A stretch of 64,000 nucleotides of DNA from Methanimicrococcus sp034006575 (GTDB taxonomy: Archaea > Halobacteriota > Methanosarcinia > Methanosarcinales > Methanosarcinaceae), in assembly GCA_034006575.1 (NCBI GenBank), contig JAVESN010000001.1:21610-85609 (forward strand). The letters run 5' to 3'. Each line of letters begins with the position of its first letter. Positions within the stretch are counted from its first letter, which is position 1. The translations under genes and the position numbers were made by a program. The notes under the pieces were generated by a model. The model was not told the origin of the DNA. It saw only the letters and a program-made list of their open reading frames with translations, and ran no database searches. Shown here piece after piece: positions 26,175-34,455 of the stretch.

Positions 26175-26693
26175 ATGACATGTCCCACTGAATCAGGATG
26201 CCATTGTGAATCCGCAAGAAACAATACGGTTCAAATCGAAATTGTTCCGCAGAGAATCTTAAGTCCCGAAACGACGGAAATCCTTCTCGGAAAAGTTTAC
26301 GATTGCGACGGTATTATTCGGGTACTGGTCCAGGGGTCTCGTTTGCCCGACAAAGTCGGCTATGGTCCGGGTACCGGTGAAAAAGTCAACCATCCGCTTA
26401 AGAAATCTATCGAAGTGGAAGGACAGCAAGTGAACATGCGCGTCACGTTAAGTCGTCTTTTGATTGAAGTTGACAGTGACGAAACGGCTGATCAAATCAA
26501 GAAAATATGCGACGAAATATTTCGTTTCCCCTTTGAGTTTTACAAAGGCGTATTTTTCAAAAAATATTCAACCGTTGTTGACTATGCGAAAATGGGGCCC
26601 GCCCCCGACGAACGTTTGCTCGGCATGACCGATCCGAAAGGAAAACTCGATCAAATCGTCTTTATCGAAAAAAATGAAAAAGGCAGCGAATAA
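26175..26693 (+). CDS. mcrD: Methyl-coenzyme M reductase operon protein D
   Basis: A 172-residue accessory protein. Family segments: QIEIVPQRILSPETTEILL, IIRVLVQGSRLP, VGYGPGTGEKVNHP and FFKKYSTVVDYAKMGP. McrD binds apo-MCR and is thought to help assembly or cofactor insertion. An N-terminal MTCPTESGCHCESARNN is Cys-rich and extends beyond the usual start. It is 27 bases after mcrB. Confidence 0.96.
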   Translation: MTCPTESGCHCESARNNTVQIEIVPQRILSPETTEILLGKVYDCDGIIRVLVQGSRLPDKVGYGPGTGEKVNHPLKKSIEVEGQQVNMRVTLSRLLIEVDSDETADQIKKICDEIFRFPFEFYKGVFFKKYSTVVDYAKMGPAPDERLLGMTDPKGKLDQIVFIEKNEKGSE

Positions 26694-26728
26694 AAATAAT
26701 AACCGTACGGACCAAAGAGGTTAAAAAA

Positions 26729-27331
26729 ATGATGAACTTCGATCGAAACACTCAAGTCGTTGACTGCCGCCTCGGCATCAGTCATGGCAAAGGCGGAAGT
26801 CTTGCGCGCGCGGGAACGCTTTCTCAAGCCGGAAAGCTTGATGTCGTTGTCGTCGCGATGGGTTCGGGCAGAAGGCACGTTACAAAACCGATTTGTGAAA
26901 TTACATACGCGATTCGCAGAGAAAATATTCAAACAGGCGTTTTGGTTCTTTATGCCGGAACGGGTTATCCCGATTCGGGTACTATGGGTTCTTTCGGGAT
27001 TGATCCCAAAGAAATCGATCAAATTAATATGCACAAAATGGCGATTATTCACTTCGGTAATGTCAGAAACCATTTTGTTAAAAAAGCCAGAGATATTTTC
27101 AGCGGCGTTCGTATTCCCGCAGTTATTATCAGTCAAGCGCTTGTCGACTTTGAAGATTTCGCTAAAGTCGGTATTAAAACCCGCTACGTTAAACCCCGAG
27201 AAAAAGATCAGATTTCAGATGGCGTTATTATGAATCTCGTCAACGGCGTTTCCAGAGGAGACGCTGCGTCGCGCGAGAAACTCAGTGAGATTATTGTTAA
27301 AGTAAAGGAAACATTAGGCCAAATCCAATAA
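26729..27331 (+). CDS. mcrC: Methyl-coenzyme M reductase I operon protein C
   Basis: A 200-residue McrC. Typical motifs: VVDCRLGISHGKGGSLARAGTLSQAG, VAMGSGRRHVTKPICEITYAIR, GTMGSFGIDPKEIDQI and FGNVRNHFVKKARDI. McrC is part of the ATP-dependent MCR activation complex (component A3a). AAAGAGG precedes the ATG. It lies between mcrD and mcrG as in other Methanosarcinales. Confidence 0.97.
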   Translation: MMNFDRNTQVVDCRLGISHGKGGSLARAGTLSQAGKLDVVVVAMGSGRRHVTKPICEITYAIRRENIQTGVLVLYAGTGYPDSGTMGSFGIDPKEIDQINMHKMAIIHFGNVRNHFVKKARDIFSGVRIPAVIISQALVDFEDFAKVGIKTRYVKPREKDQISDGVIMNLVNGVSRGDAASREKLSEIIVKVKETLGQIQ

Positions 27332-27344
27332 AGGAGTTAAGAAT

Positions 27345-28106
27345 ATGGCATATAAAGCACAATATTATCCAGGTACAACCTCTGTTGCAGAAAACAGAAG
27401 AAAACACATGGGTCACAAAGTGGAAAAATTAAGGGAAATTTCCGACGAAGATTTAACGGCGATTCTCGGCCACCGCGCACCCGGTCAGGACTACCCCAGC
27501 ACGCACCCGCCGCTTGCGGAAATGGAAGAACCGCCGTGCCCGATCAGAGAATTGGTCGAACCGACGCCCGGCGCAAAAGCAGGCGACCGTATCAGATACG
27601 TTCAGTTCGTTGACTCTATGTACAACGCCCCGTCCGTTCCGTACGTTCGATCCTACTACGCCGCCATCAACTTCAGAGGCGTTGACCCCGGTACACTTTC
27701 CGGTCGTCAAATCGTTGAAGCACGTGAAAGAGATATGGAAATTGTCGCAAAAGATCAACTCGAATCCGAGATGACTTGTCCGGCACGCAGCGGTATCCGC
27801 GGCGCAACTGTTCACGGTCACTCTGTCCGTCTCCAAGAAGACGGCGTTATGTTTGACATGCTTGACAGAAGAAGACTCGAAGGCGATGTCATCATTATGG
27901 ACAAAGACCAAGTGGCTATTCCGCTTGACAGAAAAGTCAACCTCGGAAAACCCATGTCCGAAGACGAATTAGCCAAGAGGACCACCATCTACCGTGTGGA
28001 CAACGTTCCGTTCAGATCCGATGCGGAAGCAGTTGAATGGGTTCAGAGAGTTTACTTACAGAGAACTCAGTACGGCTTCAGACCCGGTGTGGAGAAAGCA
28101 CAGTAA
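27345..28106 (+). CDS. mcrG: Methyl-coenzyme M reductase gamma subunit
   Basis: A 253-residue gamma subunit. Signatures: MAYKAQYYPGTTSVAENRRKHM, DLTAILGHRAPGQDYPSTHPPLAEM, CPARSGIRGATVHGHSVRLQEDGVMFDM and the C-terminal VQRVYLQRTQYGFRPG. It packs against alpha and beta around coenzyme F430. A ribosome binding site AAGGAG precedes the start; 12 bases separate it from mcrA. Confidence 0.98.
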   Translation: MAYKAQYYPGTTSVAENRRKHMGHKVEKLREISDEDLTAILGHRAPGQDYPSTHPPLAEMEEPPCPIRELVEPTPGAKAGDRIRYVQFVDSMYNAPSVPYVRSYYAAINFRGVDPGTLSGRQIVEARERDMEIVAKDQLESEMTCPARSGIRGATVHGHSVRLQEDGVMFDMLDRRRLEGDVIIMDKDQVAIPLDRKVNLGKPMSEDELAKRTTIYRVDNVPFRSDAEAVEWVQRVYLQRTQYGFRPGVEKAQ

Positions 28107-28118
28107 GGAGTGACAAAA

Positions 28119-29837
28119 ATGGCACGAGAAGATATTTTTGAAAGATTTAAGAGATCCATGGAAATCAAGTTCGCTGAGGACTATGGTGACAACAGACAGG
28201 GCGGTACCGATATTACCTCAAAGACCGAGAAATTCTACAGACTCGGTCCGGAACAGAGCCCCAGAAAAAGAGACATGATTAAAGCCGGTAAAGAAATCGC
28301 AAAGAAAAGAGGTCTTGTCGGCTACAACCCCATGATGCACACCGGCGCGCCGCTCGGTCAAAGAGCGATTACGCCGTACAGAATTTCAGGCACAGACCTT
28401 GTTTGTGACCCGGACGACTTACACTATGTCAACAACGCCGCAATGCAGCAAATGGTTGACGATATCAAGAGAACCAACATTGTCGGTCTCGACATGGCTC
28501 ACGACACTCTCGAAAAGAGATTGGGCAAAGAAGTGACGCCTGAGACCATCAACAACTACCTTGAAAACCTCAACCACTCCCTTCCGGGCGGCGCGGTCGT
28601 TCAGGAAATGATGGTTGAATGTCACCCGGGGCTTGTCGACGACTGTTTCGTTAAGATGTTTACCGGAAACGATGACCTCGCAGACGAAATCGACAAACAG
28701 TTCTTAATTGACATCAACAAAATGTTCCCGGCCGAACAAGCGGAACAATTAAAAGCAGCGATTGGAAACACCTCGTGGCAGGCGCTTCACATCCCGACGA
28801 TTGTCATCCGATCGACTGACGGCGGTCAAACCAGCAGATGGTCTGCCATGCAAATCGGTATGTCCTTCATCTCCGCATACAACATGTGCGCCGGTGAAGC
28901 AGCTGTCGCTGATTTGTCCTATGCCGCAAAACACGCCGGTTCCATCAACATGGGTGAAATGCTCCCCGCAAGACGTGTCAGAGCGCCCAACGAACCCGGA
29001 GGCGTTTCATTCGGTCACTTGTCCGATATTATCCAAACAAGCCGTGTCAATGTCGACGATCCCGCAAAGGTCGCCCTTGAAGTGGTCGGCGCAGGCTGTG
29101 TCATGTACGACCAGATTTGGCTCGGTTCATACATGTCCGGCGGTGTCGGTTTCACACAATACGCAACCGCCGCTTACACGGACGACATTTTGGACAACAA
29201 CTTGTACTACAACGTCGATTACATCAACAAGAAGTACAACAACGCGGCCAAAACCGGAACCACAAACAAAGTGAGAGCGACAAACGAAGTCATTGAAGAC
29301 ATCGCGACCGAATCCACCCTCTACGGTATTGAAGAATACGAAAGATACCCGTCTGCTCTTGAAGACCACTTCGGCGGTTCACAGAGAGCGACTTCCCTTG
29401 CGGCAGCGGCCGGTTGTGCGGTTTCTATCGCAACAGGAAACGGTAACGCAGGTCTTTCCGGCTGGTACCTCTCCATGTACCTCCACAAGGAAGCATGGGG
29501 CCGTCTCGGCTTCTACGGCTACGACTTGCAGGACCAGTGCGGTGCTTCTAACGTTTGTTCCTACCAAGGCGATGAAGGTGCTCCCGCAGAACTTCGCGGT
29601 CCCAACTACCCCAACTACGCTATGAACGTCGGTCACCAGGGCGGTTATGCCGGTATCACAATGGCTGCGCACTCCACAAGAGGCGATGCCTACACCGTCA
29701 ACCCGTTGATCAAAGTCTGTTTCGCAGACGACCTTTTGCCGTTCGACTTCACCAGACCGAGATACGAATTCGGTCGCGGCGCGCTCAGAGAATTCGAGCC
29801 TGCCGGTGAAAGAACATTAATCATTCCGGCAAAATAA
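28119..29837 (+). CDS. mcrA: Methyl-coenzyme M reductase alpha subunit
   Basis: A 572-residue catalytic subunit. Sites of post-translational modification are all present: His272 in AAKHAGSINMG, Arg286 in LPARRVRAPNEPGG (target of the Mmp10 radical-SAM methyltransferase), and the thioglycine segment LGFYGYDLQDQCG (Gly467, Cys474). F430/coenzyme-binding blocks (GHLSDIIQTSRV, WLGSYMSGGVGFTQYATAAYTDDILDN) match Methanosarcina McrA. AAGGAG eight bases upstream fixes the ATG at 28119, not the GTG at 28110. A terminator follows. Confidence 0.99.
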   Translation: MAREDIFERFKRSMEIKFAEDYGDNRQGGTDITSKTEKFYRLGPEQSPRKRDMIKAGKEIAKKRGLVGYNPMMHTGAPLGQRAITPYRISGTDLVCDPDDLHYVNNAAMQQMVDDIKRTNIVGLDMAHDTLEKRLGKEVTPETINNYLENLNHSLPGGAVVQEMMVECHPGLVDDCFVKMFTGNDDLADEIDKQFLIDINKMFPAEQAEQLKAAIGNTSWQALHIPTIVIRSTDGGQTSRWSAMQIGMSFISAYNMCAGEAAVADLSYAAKHAGSINMGEMLPARRVRAPNEPGGVSFGHLSDIIQTSRVNVDDPAKVALEVVGAGCVMYDQIWLGSYMSGGVGFTQYATAAYTDDILDNNLYYNVDYINKKYNNAAKTGTTNKVRATNEVIEDIATESTLYGIEEYERYPSALEDHFGGSQRATSLAAAAGCAVSIATGNGNAGLSGWYLSMYLHKEAWGRLGFYGYDLQDQCGASNVCSYQGDEGAPAELRGPNYPNYAMNVGHQGGYAGITMAAHSTRGDAYTVNPLIKVCFADDLLPFDFTRPRYEFGRGALREFEPAGERTLIIPAK

Positions 29838-29862
29838 TTCCGCCGAATGTAAAATTCGCAAA

Positions 29863-29900
29863 TTGTCGGACGTTTTGTCCGGCAATTCTTTTTCTTTTTT
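29863..29900 (+). terminator. Terminator of the mcr operon
   Basis: A 9-bp stem (TTGTCGGAC/GTCCGGCAA with one T-G pair) around GTTTT at 29863-29885, followed by T-rich sequence. Confidence 0.75.
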
Positions 29901-30074
29901 TTCAATCTCTTTTTTAAATATTTGAAAAATTGATTTTTTAAGTTTGACACCTATTTGAAAAAATCCAACATATGAACTATTAATATACAAAATACGGAAC
30001 AATTTGCATATTGCTCAAAAATTTTGAAAATCTGTTCCTCAAACCTTATAATCTTTCAATTCCTACGAAAAGGT

Positions 30075-31613
30075 ATGATTGTTTCCGTTCAAAAATCCCG
30101 CCTTTTTGGCGAAATCGATGCGCCCGGCTCCAAAAGTTATACGCACCGCGCGATATTTGCGGCGTCCCTTGGGGAAAGTGAATGTCGGTTGTTTCATTGT
30201 TTGATGTCGGCGGACACGATATCAACCTTGGAAGCTTGCCGAATGTTTGGCGCCCGAATTAAAGAAACAACCGAAAACGGCAAACCGGTTCTCATCGTTT
30301 GCGGTTTCGGGGGCAAACCCGTCGTTCCTTCAAACGTAATCGATGTCGGCAATTCGGGAACGACGCTTCGTTTGATGACCGCTTTTTCCGGGCTTTTAGA
30401 CGGGGATGTCACGTTGACGGGGGATGATTCCATTCAAAAAAGACCCAACACCCCCCTGATTCGAACGCTTCAACAAATGGGCGCTCAAGTTCAATCGAAA
30501 AACAACAACGATTGCGCGCCTTTAACCGTCAAGGGACCGATTCGCCCGGGAGCGTATTCCATTGACGGCGGCATGAGTTCGCAATTCATTTCCGCGCTTC
30601 TTCTGACTTGTCCGCTTTTAGACGGCGATTCCGTCATTCGCATCGACGGCGAATTGAAATCAAAACCGTATGTCGACATCACTTTAGAAATCGCGAAAAA
30701 AGCGGGCATTGAAATTCAAGAAACTTTCTCAGAAAGGATGCAAACGAATGAAGCGGCGGCAGATACGGCAGACTCTGCAGACGCGGCAGACTCTGCAGAC
30801 GCGGCAATAAATACAGTCGCAGATGCGGAACTTGCTGCGGCAGACGCGGCAATAAATCCTGTTTCTTATACGGAACTTGCAGCGGCCAACGCCATACTAA
30901 ATATGGTTGCAAATGCGAAACTTGCCGCAGCCGGCACCGCGGCAAATGAAAATACTCCCGCTTCTCTTTCTTATTTCATTTCCGGCAATCAAACTTATTC
31001 GCTGCCGGACTACGCCGTTCCCGGCGATTTTTCTTCCGTTTCCTACATTTTGGCCGCGGGGGCGTTGATTCCAAACGCCGAAATCAAAGTTCAAAATATT
31101 TTTGATTCCGCGCAGGGCGACAGCGCCATCGTTGATGTTTTAAAAGAAATGGGCGCCGACGTTTCGTGGGACAAAAAGGCCGGCGTCATTCGCGTTTCCA
31201 ATCGTGGAAGACGGTTAAAAGGAATCGTTTACGACGCCGGAAAAACGCCGGATTTGGTTCCGACGCTTGCGGTTCTCGGCGCATTTTCGGACGGCGAAAT
31301 GGAAATTATAAATGCCGCTCACGTTCGCTTAAAAGAAACGGACCGCCTAAAAGCGATGGCGGTTGAATTAAAAAAAGCCGGCGTTTTCATTGAAGAAACA
31401 GAAGACGGTTTAATTATTTCCGGTGAAAAAAGTAAAAACAAACTCATCGGCGCTGATTTTCACGGGTGGGACGATCACCGCATTGTCATGTCTTTATTCG
31501 TTGCCGGAATGCTTCTTGGAAACACCACAATCGATACTGCCGATTCCGTTTCAATTTCATATCCTCATTTCTTTGAAGACATGAAAAAAGTCGGCGCCGT
31601 TTTTGAAAAATGA
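30075..31613 (+). CDS. aroA: 5-enolpyruvylshikimate-3-phosphate synthase with Ala-rich insertion
   Basis: A 512-residue EPSP synthase of the shikimate pathway (usual length ~430). Conserved sites are intact: APGSKSYTHR (residues 16-25), GNSGTTLRLM (92-101), GGMSSQFISALL (165-176), DYAVPGDFSSVSYILAAGA (312-330), ADFHGWDDHRIVMS. Residues ~222-296 are an extra Ala/Asp/Asn-rich block (ADSADAAD..., AELAAADAAIN...) encoded by degenerate repeats of GCAGACTCT/GCGGCAAT. It lies before the second domain, in a surface loop by inference. The start ATG at 30075 follows AAAAGGT; an upstream in-frame ATG adds 17 atypical residues. Confidence 0.93.
   Translation: MIVSVQKSRLFGEIDAPGSKSYTHRAIFAASLGESECRLFHCLMSADTISTLEACRMFGARIKETTENGKPVLIVCGFGGKPVVPSNVIDVGNSGTTLRLMTAFSGLLDGDVTLTGDDSIQKRPNTPLIRTLQQMGAQVQSKNNNDCAPLTVKGPIRPGAYSIDGGMSSQFISALLLTCPLLDGDSVIRIDGELKSKPYVDITLEIAKKAGIEIQETFSERMQTNEAAADTADSADAADSADAAINTVADAELAAADAAINPVSYTELAAANAILNMVANAKLAAAGTAANENTPASLSYFISGNQTYSLPDYAVPGDFSSVSYILAAGALIPNAEIKVQNIFDSAQGDSAIVDVLKEMGADVSWDKKAGVIRVSNRGRRLKGIVYDAGKTPDLVPTLAVLGAFSDGEMEIINAAHVRLKETDRLKAMAVELKKAGVFIEETEDGLIISGEKSKNKLIGADFHGWDDHRIVMSLFVAGMLLGNTTIDTADSVSISYPHFFEDMKKVGAVFEK
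30758..30945 (+). repeat. In-frame Ala-rich minisatellite within aroA
   Basis: Degenerate copies of GCGGCAGACTCTGCAGAC and of a longer ~60-bp unit (GCGGAACTTGC-GCGGCAGACGCG), all length multiples of three. Confidence 0.75.
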
Positions 31614-31634
31614 ATAAATTCGCAAAAACACGAC

Positions 31635-31887
31635 CGGCATTTCAACAAAAATCACGCGCGCCAAACAGCGAAACCGTCTGATAAATTTTAAAAAATGAAA
31701 ATGGAAAAAACAGGGAGTAATTTTTCATTTTATATTTTTGGTGTGAATCCGCAAATTTCCGATTTTATTTGTTCGCTTCGCTCACAAATAAAATCGAAAA
31801 TTAGCGGTCGTATTTGGGATTTTCAAACATTCCTCAAATACAGCCCGGAAATGTTTTTCCGCGGATGCCCTGTCCGATTCCAAAAGG
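31635..31887. repeat. ~253-bp duplicated element, copy A
   Basis: Starts CGGCATTTCAACAAAA, continues with CGCGCCAAACAGCGAAA, holds a perfect hairpin (CGATTTTATTTG / CAAATAAAATCG around TTCGCTTCGCT, 31769-31805) and ends with a 98-bp block almost identical in copy B, ending TCCGATTCCAAAAGG. No transposase. An ORF in it is not conserved in copy B, so this is probably not protein-coding; it may be a MITE-like element or a structured RNA. Confidence 0.75.
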
Positions 31888-31989
31888 AAATTCACGAAAA
31901 ATTAGAAATTCCGTTTTTGAAAACATTTTGTTATAGATACAAACTGCAAAACAAAAACGCTGACAAAGTTGAAAAATAAAAATGCGATA

Positions 31990-32243
31990 CGGCATTTCAA
32001 CAAAATCACGCCGCGCCAAACAGCGAAATCGTTCCGCAATTTTTCAAAAACTAAAAACGAAAAAAGCAGATGTTATTTTTATTTGATTTTTCTTGGTCGA
32101 ATCCGCTCATTTCCGATTATTTTTTGCTCGCTATCGCTCACAAAAAAAATCGAAAATTAGCGGTCGTATTTGGGATTTTCAAACATTCCTCAAATACAGC
32201 CCGGAAATGTTTTTCCGCGGATGCCCTGTCCGATTCCAAAAGG
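31990..32243. repeat. ~253-bp duplicated element, copy B
   Basis: Direct repeat of copy A, 355 bp downstream. The 5' part is diverged, the hairpin is weaker, and the 3' 98 bp is nearly identical. The whole spacer 31614-32402 between aroA and mmp10 holds only these copies. Confidence 0.75.
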
Positions 32244-32402
32244 GATGCGATGAGAAACCGGGATAAATGAAGATAAATAGGCAAGTATTCCGTTTTTCAC
32301 TTTTTGGAATTGCCGGAATTTGGTTTCTTATCCTATGACAAAATGATAAAATGATGCACTTCGCGATTGAAGGCAGGCATTTTATTTTTTATTTCAATTC
32401 TT

Positions 32403-33638
32403 TTATTTCGGCGGCAGTCCGAGTGTGTTTATTTGGTGAATCAATTCAGTAAATGCTTGAACCTCAAAATCCAGCACTTCTTCTTTGGTCATGCTTGCCG
32501 ACATTTCGCCGTCAATTGAGAGCGTATCGGGACCGCGGCGGACGATGCGTTTGGATTTTTCGGGAATTAAAATCTCTTTGAGCTCTTTTTCGTGAACAAA
32601 ACAGCGGCCGGGGACGAAAACGGTATCTTTTAATTCGGTCGGGTTGATTTCTCTTAAATCATCCGCCGTAATCAGGCACGCGATGTCTTTTTTCGCGGCG
32701 ACCACGTTGACCGTTCCCCCGAGTTTTTCAAAAATTTCCGACAAGCGCGGCTCGGCCGAAAGGCTTGTGATGATTGTCGCTTCTTTATCGATTTTGGGAA
32801 GTTTTGCCAAAGAATCGGAATCGTTTCGAATCGCGAAAGGGGAATCCAAAAGCGGGTCTTCAAGCGGTGTTCCCGAGATTCTTAGATTCGGGTGATTTTT
32901 TGAAGCGGTCCGAACAATATTTGCAAATTCTTCAATCGTGTGAGAAACGACACCCGGAATCACCGGCGCATTTCCCAAAATCAAACCGTTTTCCGTTTTG
33001 TTGGCAAAACGCATCAACAGAGCGCCTTTGGCGCCGACTTCTTCCAGCCAAGATAAGGTTTTTTCCAAAACGGTGCCGTCGTTTGCACCCGGAACGAGAA
33101 CAATGGCCGCGTAAACATGACAAAAATCGCAAAGCTCTTCAAAAACTTTCAACGACATCTCCGGCGTCGAGTCGCCCATGTACTCCTTTCGAAGCGCCGG
33201 GTCCGACGCAAAAAGCGTGAAATTCACTTCCCGAATGCCCGCTTCTTTTAAACGCGGCGCTTCCGACCCGTCAAAACCCTTGCCGCTGGTATATCCGATT
33301 TTAACGGGCAGACCGAATTCGGATAAAAAGGATAAAAGCGGCAAAAATTCCGGATAACAACTGACATCCCCGCCGCCCGTTATAACAAATCCCGAAATGT
33401 CGGAGCCGGAGCGACTGTAAATCTTAGCGGCCGTCTCGTCCAAGACTTGTTTCATCGGCTTAAAACCATGATGGGATTCAAAGACGCTTCGCACGCAATA
33501 ATCGCACCCTTTTATAAACGGCGGGCAATATTTACATCCCAAAGGCTCCGTTTTTTTGACATTTTTAAAATAACAATATTTACAAAATCCGCGGCAATCT
33601 CTTCCCGGATTTCCGCCGACATCCACCAAAATTTCCAT
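32403..33638 (-). CDS. mmp10: Mmp10, radical-SAM arginine methyltransferase of McrA
   Basis: A 411-residue methanogenesis marker 10 protein, the B12- and SAM-dependent enzyme that methylates C5 of the active-site arginine of McrA. The N-terminal GGNPGRDCRGFCKYCYFKNVK carries the CxxxCxxC [4Fe-4S] site. PLGCKYCPPFIKGCDYCVRS, GFVITGGGDVSCYPEF and CLITADDL are further family markers. The C-terminal VFVPGRCFVHEKELKEIL is typical. Its substrate Arg286 is encoded in the same window. Preceded and followed by T-rich spacers; not in an operon with mcr. Confidence 0.95.
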   Translation of the reverse strand: MEILVDVGGNPGRDCRGFCKYCYFKNVKKTEPLGCKYCPPFIKGCDYCVRSVFESHHGFKPMKQVLDETAAKIYSRSGSDISGFVITGGGDVSCYPEFLPLLSFLSEFGLPVKIGYTSGKGFDGSEAPRLKEAGIREVNFTLFASDPALRKEYMGDSTPEMSLKVFEELCDFCHVYAAIVLVPGANDGTVLEKTLSWLEEVGAKGALLMRFANKTENGLILGNAPVIPGVVSHTIEEFANIVRTASKNHPNLRISGTPLEDPLLDSPFAIRNDSDSLAKLPKIDKEATIITSLSAEPRLSEIFEKLGGTVNVVAAKKDIACLITADDLREINPTELKDTVFVPGRCFVHEKELKEILIPEKSKRIVRRGPDTLSIDGEMSASMTKEEVLDFEVQAFTELIHQINTLGLPPK

Positions 33639-33697
33639 GAGGATTAAAAGAAGATTTGATATTAATAAATTATCAAAATCCCGGTTTTTAAATTTAT

Positions 33698-34444
33698 TTA
33701 ATCCTCCGTTTTCAAACTTTCCGGAAGCATTAACAAAAATGGCAAAACACGGCCGTCGTCAATGCCGGCATAAGTTGAGCCGAGAAGCGTGTTGATGTCG
33801 TATCTTTTTTTATTTTCAAAATAATATTTTTCGGAGGGGAGCCGGATGTACGTTTTTTCGAGTTTCTCTGCCAAAAACCATTTTTCGATTAAAATCGCCG
33901 CTTTTATATTGTTTTTCACAAACGGATGAATCCAAAATAATTTTAAATGAATCAAAGAAGCATGATAAAATATTTCCGGCAGCGACATCTCCTCTTGGAT
34001 TAACGATTGAATTTGTTGGAAAAAAGAGATCATCAAAGCTTTTACATACTCCGGCTCCGGAGGCTTATAAATCCGTCTCCCGCACTCGTTAAAAATCGCG
34101 ACCTGAACTCTTCGATAAGAAACGGCCGCCGTTTTCTTATTCGGTCCTTTTAAAATTTCGGACAAATAGTACATGACCTCGTGAAAATTTTGTTCGTTGA
34201 GTTCTTTTTGAAACATCAAACGATACGCTAAAATTCCGCGAACGACTTCATCCTCTCCGGTTTCTTTAAGCGGCGTTTTTCTCTCCGTTTCCCAAAGATG
34301 CCACGACAAATCCTGAAATATCTCCTCTTCTTCCTCCTCCGATAAATTCTTATTTTTTTCCAAAAATGAATTTGTCAATCCTCTTAGTTTGCGGCCGGTT
34401 GAGTCATTGTATTTCATAAAATACTTTTTATCCGTTATTTCCAT
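33698..34444 (-). CDS. Degenerate Fic-fold-like protein, function unknown
   Basis: A 248-residue protein. Residues ~175-200 (HASLIHLKLFWIHPFVKNNIKAAILIEKWFL) resemble the Fic core HPFxxGNGRxAR, with the HPF kept but GNGR replaced by NNIK, so AMP-transfer activity is doubtful. The remainder is helical and acidic at the N-terminus (SEEEEEEIFQDL). A good GGAGAGGAAAA site precedes the ATG at 34444, ahead of which an in-frame extension would overlap cls. The stop codon of cls lies 12 bases upstream, so the two form an operon. Confidence 0.5.
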   Translation of the reverse strand: MEITDKKYFMKYNDSTGRKLRGLTNSFLEKNKNLSEEEEEEIFQDLSWHLWETERKTPLKETGEDEVVRGILAYRLMFQKELNEQNFHEVMYYLSEILKGPNKKTAAVSYRRVQVAIFNECGRRIYKPPEPEYVKALMISFFQQIQSLIQEEMSLPEIFYHASLIHLKLFWIHPFVKNNIKAAILIEKWFLAEKLEKTYIRLPSEKYYFENKKRYDINTLLGSTYAGIDDGRVLPFLLMLPESLKTED

Positions 34445-34455
34445 TTTTCCTCTCC

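Noticed and set aside
31695..31979. 94-codon ORF in the duplicated element
   Set aside because: The second copy of the element does not keep the frame, so coding is unlikely.
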